DNA of 64,000 bases, taken from the NCBI GenBank assembly GCA_046351415.1, contig JAXLYO010000008.1, positions 297,802-361,801 on the forward strand, written 5' to 3'. The notes under the pieces are model-generated. The model made no database searches. It saw nothing but the letters and a program-made list of their open reading frames with translations, and was not told where the DNA came from. The DNA comes from JABFRG01 sp046351415. Its GTDB lineage: Bacteria > Myxococcota_A > Polyangia > Polyangiales > Polyangiaceae. Below are positions 40,574-49,223 of this stretch, piece by piece. A program made the position numbers and the translations under genes. The first letter of the stretch is position 1; the number at the start of each line of letters is the position of its first letter.

Positions 40574-41431
40574 TTACCCCCAGGCGAGCGAAGGAATGGG
40601 GTCTTCTGCGGCGTACTTCTCGCCGTGCTTCGCGATGCGCGCACACGACGCGTCGTGGTCGTGCGTGAAGAAGGCCCACCCACCCTCTGCGATCACACGG
40701 TCGAGAACCTCCTTCTTCTCTTCGATGAGGAGTTCGGGAAAGCGATCGTAACCCATGGTGATGGGCAAGTGCACCCACGCCGCACCTGGAATGAGGTCTC
40801 CCATGAACGTAATGGGGCCGTTCGGATGACCTTCGACGCGGGTGAGCATGAGGCCCGGCGTATGGCCATTGGAGTACGTGAAGGAGTACGCATCGCCGAG
40901 TACTTCCGAATGGTTCCCACGCACGATTTCGAGGCGGCCTGTTTGCTCGATCAAGCCCTGCAACTCCGCGATGAACGAAGCTTTGTCGCGCGCATGGGGG
41001 GCCTTGGCACGCGCCCACGCTTCGCTCCCAACGACATAGTGCGCCTTCGGGAAGGCGAGCGCCGCTGGCTTACCCGCTTCGAACGCCGTGAGGAGACCGC
41101 CAGCGTGATCGAAGTGGAGGTGCGAGAGAACGATGACGTCGATGTCCGAAGCCGCTAGACCGAGCGCTGCGAGCGAGTCGAGCAGCACGTGCCGCTCTTC
41201 CTCCACACCGAACCGATCACGTAGCTTCGGATCGAAGAATGCTCCGATGCCTGCCTCGAGGAGGACGTTGCGGCCGCTGTCTTCGCGCACGAGCAGGCAG
41301 CGGCAGGAGAGAGTGATGCGATTGCGCGCGTCCGGGGGCGCCCATTTCTCCCACACGGGCTTGGGACAATTGCCGAACATCGCGCCGCCATCGAGGCGCT
41401 GATGATTGCCTTGGACCGCGAACAGCTTCAT
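40574..41431 (-). CDS. Metallo-beta-lactamase-fold hydrolase
   Basis: 285 residues from the ATG at 41431 (TACACT ends 8 nt upstream). The zinc motif is SHLHFDHAGG; further ligands are a His in YSNGHTPG, an Asp in ITFMGDLIPGA and a His in FFTHDHDA. The arrangement is like quorum-quenching lactonase/AttM-type and related glyoxalase-II-like MBL proteins, but the substrate cannot be told. The N-terminus (VQGNHQRLDGGAMFGNCPK) resembles AHL-lactonase-like family members, where a conserved DGG-MFG stretch is common. Confidence 0.88.
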   Translation of the reverse strand: MKLFAVQGNHQRLDGGAMFGNCPKPVWEKWAPPDARNRITLSCRCLLVREDSGRNVLLEAGIGAFFDPKLRDRFGVEEERHVLLDSLAALGLAASDIDVIVLSHLHFDHAGGLLTAFEAGKPAALAFPKAHYVVGSEAWARAKAPHARDKASFIAELQGLIEQTGRLEIVRGNHSEVLGDAYSFTYSNGHTPGLMLTRVEGHPNGPITFMGDLIPGAAWVHLPITMGYDRFPELLIEEKKEVLDRVIAEGGWAFFTHDHDASCARIAKHGEKYAAEDPIPSLAWG

Positions 41432-41439
41432 GAGGGGAG

Positions 41440-41445
41440 AGTGTA
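41440..41445 (-). promoter_or_regulatory. Putative -10 element of the MBL-HEAT operon
   Basis: GC-TACACT on the minus strand ends 8 nt before the ATG at 41431. Confidence 0.35.
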
Positions 41446-41494
41446 GCAACAAACACGCCCCGCCGAGAGCAGGGCGCGTCGCGCCGGAGCCTAG

Positions 41495-42208
41495 TTACTT
41501 GCAGCCGACCGTCGAGGCCGAGACCTTGCAACTCTGGCCCTTGCGGCACGTCTCGTCCAAGATGAACTTCTTGCTCTTGCACTTCAGGATCGTCTTGGAG
41601 TCGACGCTGCAGGCGTAGTTGTCCTCGGTGTCGCACGGGTCGCCGACGCTGGCAAGGGAGTCGTCGCAGTTGATCTTGTCGCCGACGACGCGGCACGAAT
41701 TCTGGCCGCGGCAGTACTCGGTGAGCACGAACTTGCCACCTTTGCACACGACGTGGCCCTTCTTGTCGGGCGTACATGCATGGTTGTCCTCACGCGTGCA
41801 CTTGTCGCCTTCCTTCGAGAAGGTCGTGTCGCAATCGACGGTGTGGCTACTCTGCGTGCAGCCCTTGGGGCCACCGCACGGCTCGTCGAGCTCCCACTTG
41901 TCGTTCTTGCAGTGCAGCGATTGCTTCTTGTCGTCGCTACACGTGTAGTCGTTGGCGTTGTTGCAGACGTCTGCGATCTTCGCGAGCGTTTGATCGCATT
42001 CCGTGGAAGTGCCGGTGCCGGTACAGCCCTTCGGGCCTCGGCAGGCCATCACTTCCCACTTGCTACTGTGGCACACGAACGCCGTCGCTTTGTCTTGGCA
42101 CTGGACGCGCCCATCGACCGAGCAATTGGCACCGACCTTGGGTTTGCACGCGGTGAAACAGACGGTGACCGCGGCGAAGGCAAGAGCAACGAGGACGCGC
42201 TTTTTCAT
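41495..42208 (-). CDS. Cysteine-rich lipoprotein with four tandem repeats
   Basis: 237 residues from the ATG at 42208. The lipobox is CFTAC (C21). The mature part is four repeats of about 47-50 residues, each like: G-x-x-C-x-x-x-D-x-x-x-C-x-D-x-x-x-x-L-x-C-K-x-x-K-(W/F)-x-L-x-E-x-C-x-G-x-x-x-C, for example LHCKNDKWELDEPCGGPKGC and LKCKSKKFILDETCRKGQSC. Six cysteines per unit suggest three disulfides. The family is unknown. TATGGT ends 7 nt before the ATG, and GGAGG is also present in the leader. Confidence 0.82.
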   Translation of the reverse strand: MKKRVLVALAFAAVTVCFTACKPKVGANCSVDGRVQCQDKATAFVCHSSKWEVMACRGPKGCTGTGTSTECDQTLAKIADVCNNANDYTCSDDKKQSLHCKNDKWELDEPCGGPKGCTQSSHTVDCDTTFSKEGDKCTREDNHACTPDKKGHVVCKGGKFVLTEYCRGQNSCRVVGDKINCDDSLASVGDPCDTEDNYACSVDSKTILKCKSKKFILDETCRKGQSCKVSASTVGCK

Positions 42209-42215
42209 GGCCTCC

Positions 42216-42221
42216 ACCATA
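42216..42221 (-). promoter_or_regulatory. Putative -10 element of the repeat lipoprotein gene
   Basis: CG-TATGGT on the minus strand ends 7 nt before the ATG at 42208. Confidence 0.35.
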
Positions 42222-42249
42222 CGCGAACGACGACCCTCGGCGAAGAAAA

Positions 42250-43413
42250 TCAGCCCTTTTCCCTGGGCAACAAGTCAGCGCGCGTCACGGAAAGACCGCG
42301 CTTCTCTTTGGCGTGGACGAGGAGTTCTTCGAGGGCCTTTCTCTTCTCGCGGGTGCGGTCGGGGAAGAGGACCGGGGCATCGCCGGCTTCTTCGGATAGG
42401 TCGGTCACCGAGACTCCGACGAGTCGCACGCGTAGGGGCACGGGTAGCGTCCACTCGCGCAAGAGCGCACGGCACGTCTCGTAGAGAGTGCTCGTGTCCC
42501 ACGCCGTGGCGGGGAGCTTGCGCCTCCGCGTGTGCACCGTAAAGTCGGCGAACTTCAGCTTGAGCACGACCACGGTCCCCATCGTTCCGGAGCCCACGAG
42601 TCTGCTCGCGACGCGCTCGGCGTTCTCGAGGATGCGCGGCAAGAGCGCATCGACGCTCGTGATGTCGTTCTCGTACGTGCGCTCCGCGCCGACGCTCTTG
42701 CGGTCGTGCTCAGGTACGACAGGACGGTCATCGATGCCGCGGGCAAGCTCAGCAACTTCGAGTCCCCATGGCCCGAGAGAGCGGGACAGCCAGGCTTCGT
42801 CGGCGTTCGCGATGTCGCCAAACGTGCGGAGCGAAAGAGCTCGGAGCTTCGGCGCCGTTTTCGGCCCGACGCCCCACATGCGTTCGATGGGCAGTGGCGC
42901 CAGGAAAGCGCGCACGTCCTCCGGAACGACCACGAGGGCGTCGGGTTTGCGCAAGTCGCTCGCGATTTTGGCGACGAACTTCGACTGCGCGACACCTGCG
43001 GACGCGGTCAAACCGAGTTCGCCGTGGATGCGGTCTTTGATGCGGCGCGCAATGGCTTCTCCGTCGCCGAAGAGCCCGCGGCTGCCTGTGACGTCGAGAA
43101 ATGCTTCGTCGAGTGAGAGCCCCTCGACGAGTGGCGTGTAGTCGCGAAAGATGCGGAATACATGCGATGAAGCTTCTGCGTAGTACTCCATGCGCACCGG
43201 AAGCACGATGGCGTCGGGACATCGCCGCAGGGCCTCCGCGACGGGGATCGCCGATTTGACACCCCGTGCACGAGCTTCGTAGGTAGCCGAGCACACCACT
43301 CCTCGTCGCTGGGAGCCTCCAACGATGACGGGCTTTCCCCGGAGAGAAGGGTTTTCGCGCACTTCCACGGACGCGTAGAAGGCGTCCATGTCGACGTGGA
43401 GAATGGTGCGCAT
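42250..43413 (-). CDS. dinB: DNA polymerase IV
   Basis: 387 residues from the ATG at 43413. It is a Y-family polymerase: ILHVDMDAFYASVE (catalytic Asp), KPVIVGGSQRRGVV, ATYEARARGVKSAI, VEGLSLDEAFLDVTG (catalytic Asp/Glu), GLTASAGVAQSKFVAKIAS, PIERMWGVGPKTAPKLR (HhH), and a little-finger domain with KLKFADFTVHTRR. It does error-prone translesion synthesis. The usual C-terminal beta-clamp motif is not obvious in the tail LLPREKG. TACGCT ends 7 nt before the ATG; no GTTCA-type SOS box is visible in the 107-bp upstream gap. Confidence 0.95.
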   Translation of the reverse strand: MRTILHVDMDAFYASVEVRENPSLRGKPVIVGGSQRRGVVCSATYEARARGVKSAIPVAEALRRCPDAIVLPVRMEYYAEASSHVFRIFRDYTPLVEGLSLDEAFLDVTGSRGLFGDGEAIARRIKDRIHGELGLTASAGVAQSKFVAKIASDLRKPDALVVVPEDVRAFLAPLPIERMWGVGPKTAPKLRALSLRTFGDIANADEAWLSRSLGPWGLEVAELARGIDDRPVVPEHDRKSVGAERTYENDITSVDALLPRILENAERVASRLVGSGTMGTVVVLKLKFADFTVHTRRRKLPATAWDTSTLYETCRALLREWTLPVPLRVRLVGVSVTDLSEEAGDAPVLFPDRTREKRKALEELLVHAKEKRGLSVTRADLLPREKG

Positions 43414-43420
43414 GATCGCT

Positions 43421-43426
43421 AGCGTA
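43421..43426 (-). promoter_or_regulatory. Putative -10 element of dinB
   Basis: TACGCT on the minus strand ends 7 nt before the ATG at 43413; it is part of the CGCTAGCG palindrome region. Confidence 0.35.
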
Positions 43427-43520
43427 TCAATTGTCGCGAGATTGTCATGGCCCCGCAATTCGTTGTGAAAATGGCGGAGCTCTGGGACTTTCTCGCTGCG
43501 GCAAAACGTCAGTCCTAGCG

Positions 43521-44642
43521 ATGAACAAGGTAAGGTCTTCCGGCAAAACCCTTCGCGTGTTTGCTCTATTCGTCGCGCTCGTGGTCATCTTCGGCGCCTC
43601 GCCCGTGAGGCATCATCTGCGTGCACTCTCGCTGCTGCGAACGCTCGCTGGTGCACCGGAGCAAGCCGCCGCCGCTGCCCCGCCACACGTCTATGACCTG
43701 CGTCTCCCATCGGGCAAGGCCCGTGCCTTCGTTCCCGCGAAGGACGCGGCGGGCGCAAGCGCTCTTCCCATCGTCCTCGTTCACGGGATTCACTATCGGG
43801 GCATCGACGAACCCAGGTTCACGAAGTTTGCCCAGGCGCTCACCGCGTCGGGCAGTGTGGTGCTCACCCCGGAGCTGTCCGATCTTGCCGACTACCAACT
43901 TCGAACGAAGTCGAAGGACGACATCTCTGGGGCAGTGCACTACCTGCACGACCTCACCGGAAAGAAGGTCGCCCTCGTCGGCGTGAGCTTCGGCGGCGGT
44001 CTTGCTATCTCGACCGCTGCAGAGGAGCGAGTCGCCAAGGAAGTTGCGTTCGTCGTTTCCGTCGGTGGCCACGGCGATGTCGAGCGCGTGTCTCGGTACT
44101 TGCTTTCGGGGCACGCACCTCGCCCGGACGGCTCGACGCTCGATCTGCCTTCGCATGACTACGGCGTCGCGGTGTTCAGCTACGAACACGTGGACGACCT
44201 CTTCGCAGCGGACGACCGCGCGACCGCCACTCGTGCGCTCCGTGCTTGGCTCCACGAGGACGCGGCCGGTGCCAAGCGCGAGGCCAGCAGCGCTTCGGCG
44301 GCGGGTCGCAAGAAACTCGAGCGAATCTTCGAACACGATTCGCTCGCACTTGCGGACGAGCTCTCGCGCGTCTTCGAGGCGCATCGAGAAGAGCTCCGGC
44401 AAGTGAGCCCCTCGACGCAAGCGAGCCGCGTCGAAGCCCCCGTCTTCCTCCTTCATGGTGCTGGTGACAACGTGGTGCCTCCGACGGAAGCCGAATGGCT
44501 CGCCAAAGAGTTGCCGAACGTTCGATCGGTTCTCGTCAGTCCCGCGCTCGTCCATGTCGAACTCGGAAAAAAGGACCGGCTCGTCGACCAGTGGAACCTC
44601 GTTCACTTCATGGCGGGAGTGCTGTCCGGGACGTCGGCGTGA
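43521..44642 (+). CDS. Membrane-anchored alpha/beta hydrolase
   Basis: 373 residues from the ATG at 43521. One hydrophobic helix at about 11-27 anchors the protein; the catalytic domain would face the periplasm. It shows IVLVHGIHYRGID (oxyanion loop), the nucleophile elbow GVSFGGG with S156, an Asp in LLHGAGDNVVPP and a His in SPALVHVELG. The fold is alpha/beta hydrolase of the esterase/peptidase S9-like type; the substrate is unknown. Its last 40 bp overlap the end of folA on the other strand. Confidence 0.85.
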   Translation: MNKVRSSGKTLRVFALFVALVVIFGASPVRHHLRALSLLRTLAGAPEQAAAAAPPHVYDLRLPSGKARAFVPAKDAAGASALPIVLVHGIHYRGIDEPRFTKFAQALTASGSVVLTPELSDLADYQLRTKSKDDISGAVHYLHDLTGKKVALVGVSFGGGLAISTAAEERVAKEVAFVVSVGGHGDVERVSRYLLSGHAPRPDGSTLDLPSHDYGVAVFSYEHVDDLFAADDRATATRALRAWLHEDAAGAKREASSASAAGRKKLERIFEHDSLALADELSRVFEAHREELRQVSPSTQASRVEAPVFLLHGAGDNVVPPTEAEWLAKELPNVRSVLVSPALVHVELGKKDRLVDQWNLVHFMAGVLSGTSA

Positions 44643-45130
44643 ACGTACGTCACGAACTGCACGTCGGGCTCCTCGCCCGCACGACGCTCGGTTTCGACCC
44701 ACTGCGAGGCGTCCCACTCCGGCAAGAACGTGTCGCCCTCCACGTCGCGATCGATGAAGGTTGCATGCAAATGCGTCGCGAGGGGCAAGGTTGCCGCGTA
44801 GATCTTGCTTCCCCCGATGACGAAGGGTTCGGGGTCGATGCTGCGCGCGAGCGCAAGGGCCGCCTCGACCGTGGACACGAAGTGCAGCCCCTCTGTCTCC
44901 GGGAGAGGCGACGGGCGACTCGACACCACGATGTTCGTGCGACCGGGGAGAGGGCGGCCGACCTCGTCGAAGGTCTTTCGGCCCATGACGATGGCGTGCC
45001 CCATTGTCATCCGCTTGAAGAAGCGGAGGTCCTCCGGCACGCGCCAAGGAAGCTGGCCGTCCTTCCCGATGACGCGGTTTCTCGCCATCGCGAAAATGAG
45101 ATGGAGCGGCAACCGCCGCACGGCGTTCAT
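44603..45130 (-). CDS. folA: Dihydrofolate reductase
   Basis: 175 residues. Typical DHFR features: LIFAMARNRVIGKDGQLPWR, VPEDLRFFKRMTMGHAIVMG with the active-site acid D34, RKTFDEVGRPLPGR, and FVIGGSKIYAATLPLA. It reduces dihydrofolate with NADPH. The start overlaps the thyA stop (ATGA), the common thyA-folA arrangement. The C-terminal codons overlap the converging hydrolase gene by 40 bp. Confidence 0.96.
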   Translation of the reverse strand: MNAVRRLPLHLIFAMARNRVIGKDGQLPWRVPEDLRFFKRMTMGHAIVMGRKTFDEVGRPLPGRTNIVVSSRPSPLPETEGLHFVSTVEAALALARSIDPEPFVIGGSKIYAATLPLATHLHATFIDRDVEGDTFLPEWDASQWVETERRAGEEPDVQFVTYVHADVPDSTPAMK

Positions 45131-45969
45131 ACCGCGATGGGGGCTTTGATGCCCGGGTGCGGGTCGTAGTTTTCGAGAACGAAATCTTCGTACTCGAAGG
45201 CGAAGAGGTCCTTCCTGGTGGGATTGAGCTTCAGCGTGGGGAGCGGACGCGGCTGTCGCGAGAGCTGCAAACGCGTTTGTTCGAAGTGGTTCGCGTAGAG
45301 GTGCGCGTCACCGATCGTGTGGACGAACTCGCCGGGCCCGAGGTCACACACCTGCGCGATCATCATCGTGAGCAAGGCGTAGCTTGCGATGTTGAACGGG
45401 ATGCCCAGAAACGCGTCGCCGCTCCGCTGGTAGAGTTGGCAGCTCAGCTTGCCGTTCTGTACATAGAACTGGAACAGCGTATGGCATGGTGGGAGCGCGA
45501 CCTCGTCGGCTTCTTTCGGATTCCAGCCAGTGACGATGAGACGCCGACTGTGAGGGTTCGTGCGAATCTGCTCGATGACGCGGCGAATCTGATCGACACC
45601 GTCCGATGCGTACGAGCCATCGGGGTTCTTCGTGGCGCCGAAGTTTCGCCATTGATGACCGTAGATGGGCCCGAGGTCGTTTTCGCGGCGACCGAAGCGA
45701 GCACATTGTTCGGCGGTGGCCCACTCGTCCCAAATGGTGACACCGCGCTCCTTCAGCCAGGCTGAGCTCGTCTCGCCTCGGAGAAACCAAAGAAGCTCAT
45801 AGAAGATCGACTTCGTATGGACCTTCTTCGTCGTGACGAGGGGAAAGCCCTGCGCGAGGTCGAATCGCATTTGATGACCGAAAATGCTGCGCGTTCCGGT
45901 TCCGGTGCGATCGTCACGATCGATGCCATTTTCGAGAATGCGCCTGAGGAGATCGAGGTACGCCTGCAC
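45127..45969 (-). CDS. thyA: Thymidylate synthase
   Basis: 280 residues from a GTG at 45969 with an AAGGGAGAG ribosome-binding site. Motifs: DRTGTGTRSIFGHQMRFDL, IYGHQWRNFG, VALPPCHTLFQFYV with catalytic C162, QRSGDAFLGIPFNIASYALL and GDAHLYANH. It converts dUMP to dTMP using methylene-tetrahydrofolate and is translationally coupled to folA. The end TRKDLFAFEYEDFVLENYDPHP is characteristic. Confidence 0.97.
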   Translation of the reverse strand: MQAYLDLLRRILENGIDRDDRTGTGTRSIFGHQMRFDLAQGFPLVTTKKVHTKSIFYELLWFLRGETSSAWLKERGVTIWDEWATAEQCARFGRRENDLGPIYGHQWRNFGATKNPDGSYASDGVDQIRRVIEQIRTNPHSRRLIVTGWNPKEADEVALPPCHTLFQFYVQNGKLSCQLYQRSGDAFLGIPFNIASYALLTMMIAQVCDLGPGEFVHTIGDAHLYANHFEQTRLQLSRQPRPLPTLKLNPTRKDLFAFEYEDFVLENYDPHPGIKAPIAV

Positions 45970-46067
45970 GACGTCTCTCCCTTAGCATGCCCCTTCCAGA
46001 GACGGCTCACCATTGCTATAGCCATTGCCCCCTCCGCCGCATTCGCGGCTCCGATCGAGAGGATACC

Positions 46068-47318
46068 GTGGCGCCGAACGACCCTCAGTACGCAGACGAC
46101 CAGCTCTCTCGCGACCTTCAGTCGCTACGTATTTCTCGCGACGAGAAGCCTGCGGGCCAGGGCTCCGGCAAAGTCCTGCGATGGGTGGCGATTGCCGTGC
46201 TCGTGCCCGTCATCGGCTTTTTCGTATGGCGCTTTGCTTCGAAGAAGGCAGAAGGTGCGCTCTTCAAGACGGAAGTGAGCTTTACGGAGGTCTCTTCCAT
46301 TTCGCCGGCACAGGCTTCGGTCGAGGTGACATCGACGGGGTACGTCGTGCCGCAGCTCGTCGCGAAGGTGGGCTCGAAGATCACCGGGCGCATCTCGAAG
46401 GTCCACGTGCGCGAGGGCATGGCGCTCAAGTCGGGAGCGCCGCTTTTCGAGCTCGACCCGAGCGATCAGCGGAGCGCCATCGCATCGGCCAATGCACGCG
46501 TGCTCTCCGCAAAGGCACGAGCGCAAGCTGCGCGTGCGAACCTCGCTGAAATCGAACTCCAATGGAAGAGGCAGAAGGCCCTCGCCGCGACCGGTGCAGT
46601 GGGCTCCGCTTCGGCCGAAGACTTGGGAGCACGGGTCTCGTCGCTGCAAGAGCAGGTGAAGGCGCAGGACGCAGAGGCGCTTGCGATCCAAGCGGAAGTG
46701 TCTGCGCTGTCCGTCGCCCTCACGCAGACGACCATCCTGGCTCCCATCGATGGCATTGCGACGACCAAGCCGGCCGAAGTCGGTGACGTCGTCAACCCGG
46801 GTACTCCCCTCGTCGAGCTCGTCGACTTTGGCTCCCTGCTCGTGGAGACCGACGTGCCCGAGGGCAGGCTCAACAAGGTGAAGGCGGGCGGGCCCACCGA
46901 AGTCGTTCTCGATTCGATGGACGGTCAGCGCTTTCGCGGCATCGTCGTCGAAGTGAGCCCCCGGCTCAATCGCGCCAAGGCGACGGCCACGGTCAAAGTC
47001 CGTTTCAAAGAGCCGCCAAAAGAGCTGCGACCCGAAATGTCGGCGCGCGTGAGCTTCCTTTCGAAGGAGCTTTCGGAAGGTGAGCTCAAGCAAGGCGAGA
47101 AGATCGTCGTTCCCGGCAATGCCGTCGTGTCGCGCGGCGCCGACAAGGTCGTGTGGGTCGTCGAAGGCGACAAGGTGCGTTCACAGGTGGTGGAGCTCGG
47201 CGAGGCCATCGGCACGGGGTTCGTGGTGAAGAACGGCACGACATCTGGCACGAAGTTGGTACGCGATCCGCCAGCCACGCTGACGGACGGACAGGGAGTG
47301 AAGGAGAAGGGCAAATGA
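46068..47318 (+). CDS. Periplasmic adaptor (MacA/HlyD-like) of an ABC exporter
   Basis: 416 residues from a GTG at 46068 with GAGAGGA upstream. One membrane helix at about 38-58 follows a polar N-terminus. The biotinyl-lipoyl halves are GRISKVHVREGMALKSG and APIDGIATTKPAEVGDVV, separated by a coiled-coil (ANARVLSAKARAQAARANLAE and onward). Beta-barrel segments follow (LLVETDVPEGRLNKV, VRFKEPPKELRPEMSARV). It would bridge the inner membrane exporter to an outer-membrane channel; no TolC gene is in this window. The next gene starts in ATGA overlap. Confidence 0.92.
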   Translation: MAPNDPQYADDQLSRDLQSLRISRDEKPAGQGSGKVLRWVAIAVLVPVIGFFVWRFASKKAEGALFKTEVSFTEVSSISPAQASVEVTSTGYVVPQLVAKVGSKITGRISKVHVREGMALKSGAPLFELDPSDQRSAIASANARVLSAKARAQAARANLAEIELQWKRQKALAATGAVGSASAEDLGARVSSLQEQVKAQDAEALAIQAEVSALSVALTQTTILAPIDGIATTKPAEVGDVVNPGTPLVELVDFGSLLVETDVPEGRLNKVKAGGPTEVVLDSMDGQRFRGIVVEVSPRLNRAKATATVKVRFKEPPKELRPEMSARVSFLSKELSEGELKQGEKIVVPGNAVVSRGADKVVWVVEGDKVRSQVVELGEAIGTGFVVKNGTTSGTKLVRDPPATLTDGQGVKEKGK

Positions 47319-48046
47319 GCGAGCAACCAGAGAGCTACCGCAAGAACGTCGAAGAAGCCGCTCCCCTCATCCGGGTGCGCGGCATTACGAAGGCATTCTC
47401 TCGCGGAGGCGAGAAGCTCGAAGTCCTGAAAGGCCTCGACCTCGACGTCGCCAAAGGCGCGTTCGAAGCGCTCATGGGGCCGTCCGGTTCCGGCAAGTCG
47501 ACGCTTCTCAACTTGCTCGCCGGACTCGACCGTCCAACGGCAGGTTCGATCGAGATCGAGGGCAAGCGCATCGACAACCTCAGCGAAGGCGCGCTCGCCA
47601 ACTGGCGCGCAAAAACCGTAGGGTTCGTCTTCCAGTCGTTCAACTTGATTCCGGTGCTGACGGCCCTGGAGAACGTGGAGCTTCCCCTCCTTCTCACGTC
47701 GCTTTCCGCTTCCGAGCGGAAGACCCGCGCGCAGACAGCGCTTCGTGTCGTGGGTCTCGAAGATCGGATGACCCACTACCCGCGCCAGCTGTCCGGTGGT
47801 CAGGAGCAACGAGTCGCCATCGCGCGCGCCATCGTCCACGACCCTGCACTCATCGTTGCCGACGAGCCAACTGGTGACCTCGATCGGGCGAGCGCTGACG
47901 ATGTCCTTCGTCTCTTGACGAAGCTCTCGTCCGAACTGAAAAAGACCATTCTCATGGTGACCCACGACCCCGCGGCCGCGGAGCGTGCCACCATCACGCG
48001 CCACCTCGACAAGGGGCTCCTCGCCAAGAGTGGAGCGGCCTCGTGA
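47315..48046 (+). CDS. ABC transporter ATP-binding protein (MacB/LolD-like)
   Basis: 243 residues from the ATG at 47315. Walker A GPSGSGKS, Q-loop GFVFQSFNLIPVLTALENV, signature LSGGQEQRVAIARA, Walker B ALIVADEPTGDLD and the switch His in MVTHDP. The LIPVLT-type Q-loop is standard for the MacB/LolD/FtsE group. It powers the two following FtsX-like permeases. Overlaps on both sides are 4 nt. Confidence 0.95.
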   Translation: MSEQPESYRKNVEEAAPLIRVRGITKAFSRGGEKLEVLKGLDLDVAKGAFEALMGPSGSGKSTLLNLLAGLDRPTAGSIEIEGKRIDNLSEGALANWRAKTVGFVFQSFNLIPVLTALENVELPLLLTSLSASERKTRAQTALRVVGLEDRMTHYPRQLSGGQEQRVAIARAIVHDPALIVADEPTGDLDRASADDVLRLLTKLSSELKKTILMVTHDPAAAERATITRHLDKGLLAKSGAAS

Positions 48047-49221
48047 CACTGACGGGGCTCGCCGTTCGAAATTTGTGGCGCAACAAGATGCGCACCGTGC
48101 TCACGATGGTGGGCGTGGCGATTGCGATCATCAGCTTCGTCACGCTCCGAACGCTCGTGTGGTCGTGGACGAGCGCGGCAGAATTTGCCGCCAAGGATCG
48201 CGTCGTGACGCGCCACAAGGTCACGTTCGTCATGTCGCTTCCCAAGCGCTACATCGACGAGGTCCGTGGTCAGAGCGGCGTCAAGGTAGCGACGTACGCG
48301 AGCTGGTTCGGCGGAAAGGACCCCAAGCACGAGAAGGAGTTCTTCTCCACGCTGGCTGTCGACGCGACGACCTATTTCCAGGTCTACGACGAGGCACTGG
48401 TCGAACCCGATGCGCTTGCCAAATGGAAGGCCGATCGGTCGGGCGCGATCGTCGGTGACGCGCTCGCGAAGAAGATGGGGTGGAACGTAGGTGACAAGGT
48501 CACGCTCGAGTCGGGCATCTACGCGAACGAACCCGACAAGCCCTGGACCTTCACCATCGACGGAATCTACACCGCGACCAAGAAGTCCGTCGACCGGAGC
48601 ACACTCGTCTTCCACTGGGACTACTTGAACGAAGCACTCCCGCAGTCGCGCAAAGATCAAATTGGCTGGATCGTCACGCGCGTCAACGACCCTTCGAGGT
48701 CCGTCGACATGGGCGTGACCATCGACAAGATCTTCGACGTGAAAGACATCCAGACGCTGAGCCAAGACGAAGCAACCTTCAACGCCTCCTTCCTCGCAGG
48801 GATATCGGCGATCCTGACGGTCATCGACATCGTCTCGTTCATCATCCTCATCATCATGGCCCTCGTCCTCGGCAATACGATTGCGATGGGCGTTCGCGAG
48901 CGCACCTTCGAGTACGGCGTTCTTCGCGCGATGGGCTTCTTGCCGAAGCAAATCGCGTTCTTCATTCTTGGCGAATCGGGGTTCACCGGTCTCGTCGGCG
49001 GGTTGCTCGGCATCGCGATTTCGTATCCCATGGTCGAGAAGGGGATGGGGCGTTGGCTCGAGGAGAACGTCGGCGGGTTCTTCCCCTACTTCCGCATCCC
49101 CGGGTCCACGATCGGATTCTCGGTCGTGGCGGCGCTCGCACTCGGGCTCGCCGCTGCGGCCATACCAGCATACTCGGCCTCGCAGCTCCGTGTTACCGAC
49201 GCTCTTCGGAAGGTGGTCTGA
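48043..49221 (+). CDS. FtsX-like (MacB-type) ABC permease 1
   Basis: 392 residues from a GTG in GTGA overlap. It has one N-terminal helix (MRTVLTMVGVAIAIISFVTL), a large periplasmic MacB-PCD-like domain (about 45-255), and three C-terminal helices with the FtsX signature RERTFEYGVLRAMGFLPKQI. It is a type VII (mechanotransmission) permease. The extracytoplasmic domain is larger than in LolC/E-like proteins. Only 2 nt separate it from the second permease. Confidence 0.92.
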   Translation: MTLTGLAVRNLWRNKMRTVLTMVGVAIAIISFVTLRTLVWSWTSAAEFAAKDRVVTRHKVTFVMSLPKRYIDEVRGQSGVKVATYASWFGGKDPKHEKEFFSTLAVDATTYFQVYDEALVEPDALAKWKADRSGAIVGDALAKKMGWNVGDKVTLESGIYANEPDKPWTFTIDGIYTATKKSVDRSTLVFHWDYLNEALPQSRKDQIGWIVTRVNDPSRSVDMGVTIDKIFDVKDIQTLSQDEATFNASFLAGISAILTVIDIVSFIILIIMALVLGNTIAMGVRERTFEYGVLRAMGFLPKQIAFFILGESGFTGLVGGLLGIAISYPMVEKGMGRWLEENVGGFFPYFRIPGSTIGFSVVAALALGLAAAAIPAYSASQLRVTDALRKVV

Positions 49222-49223
49222 CC

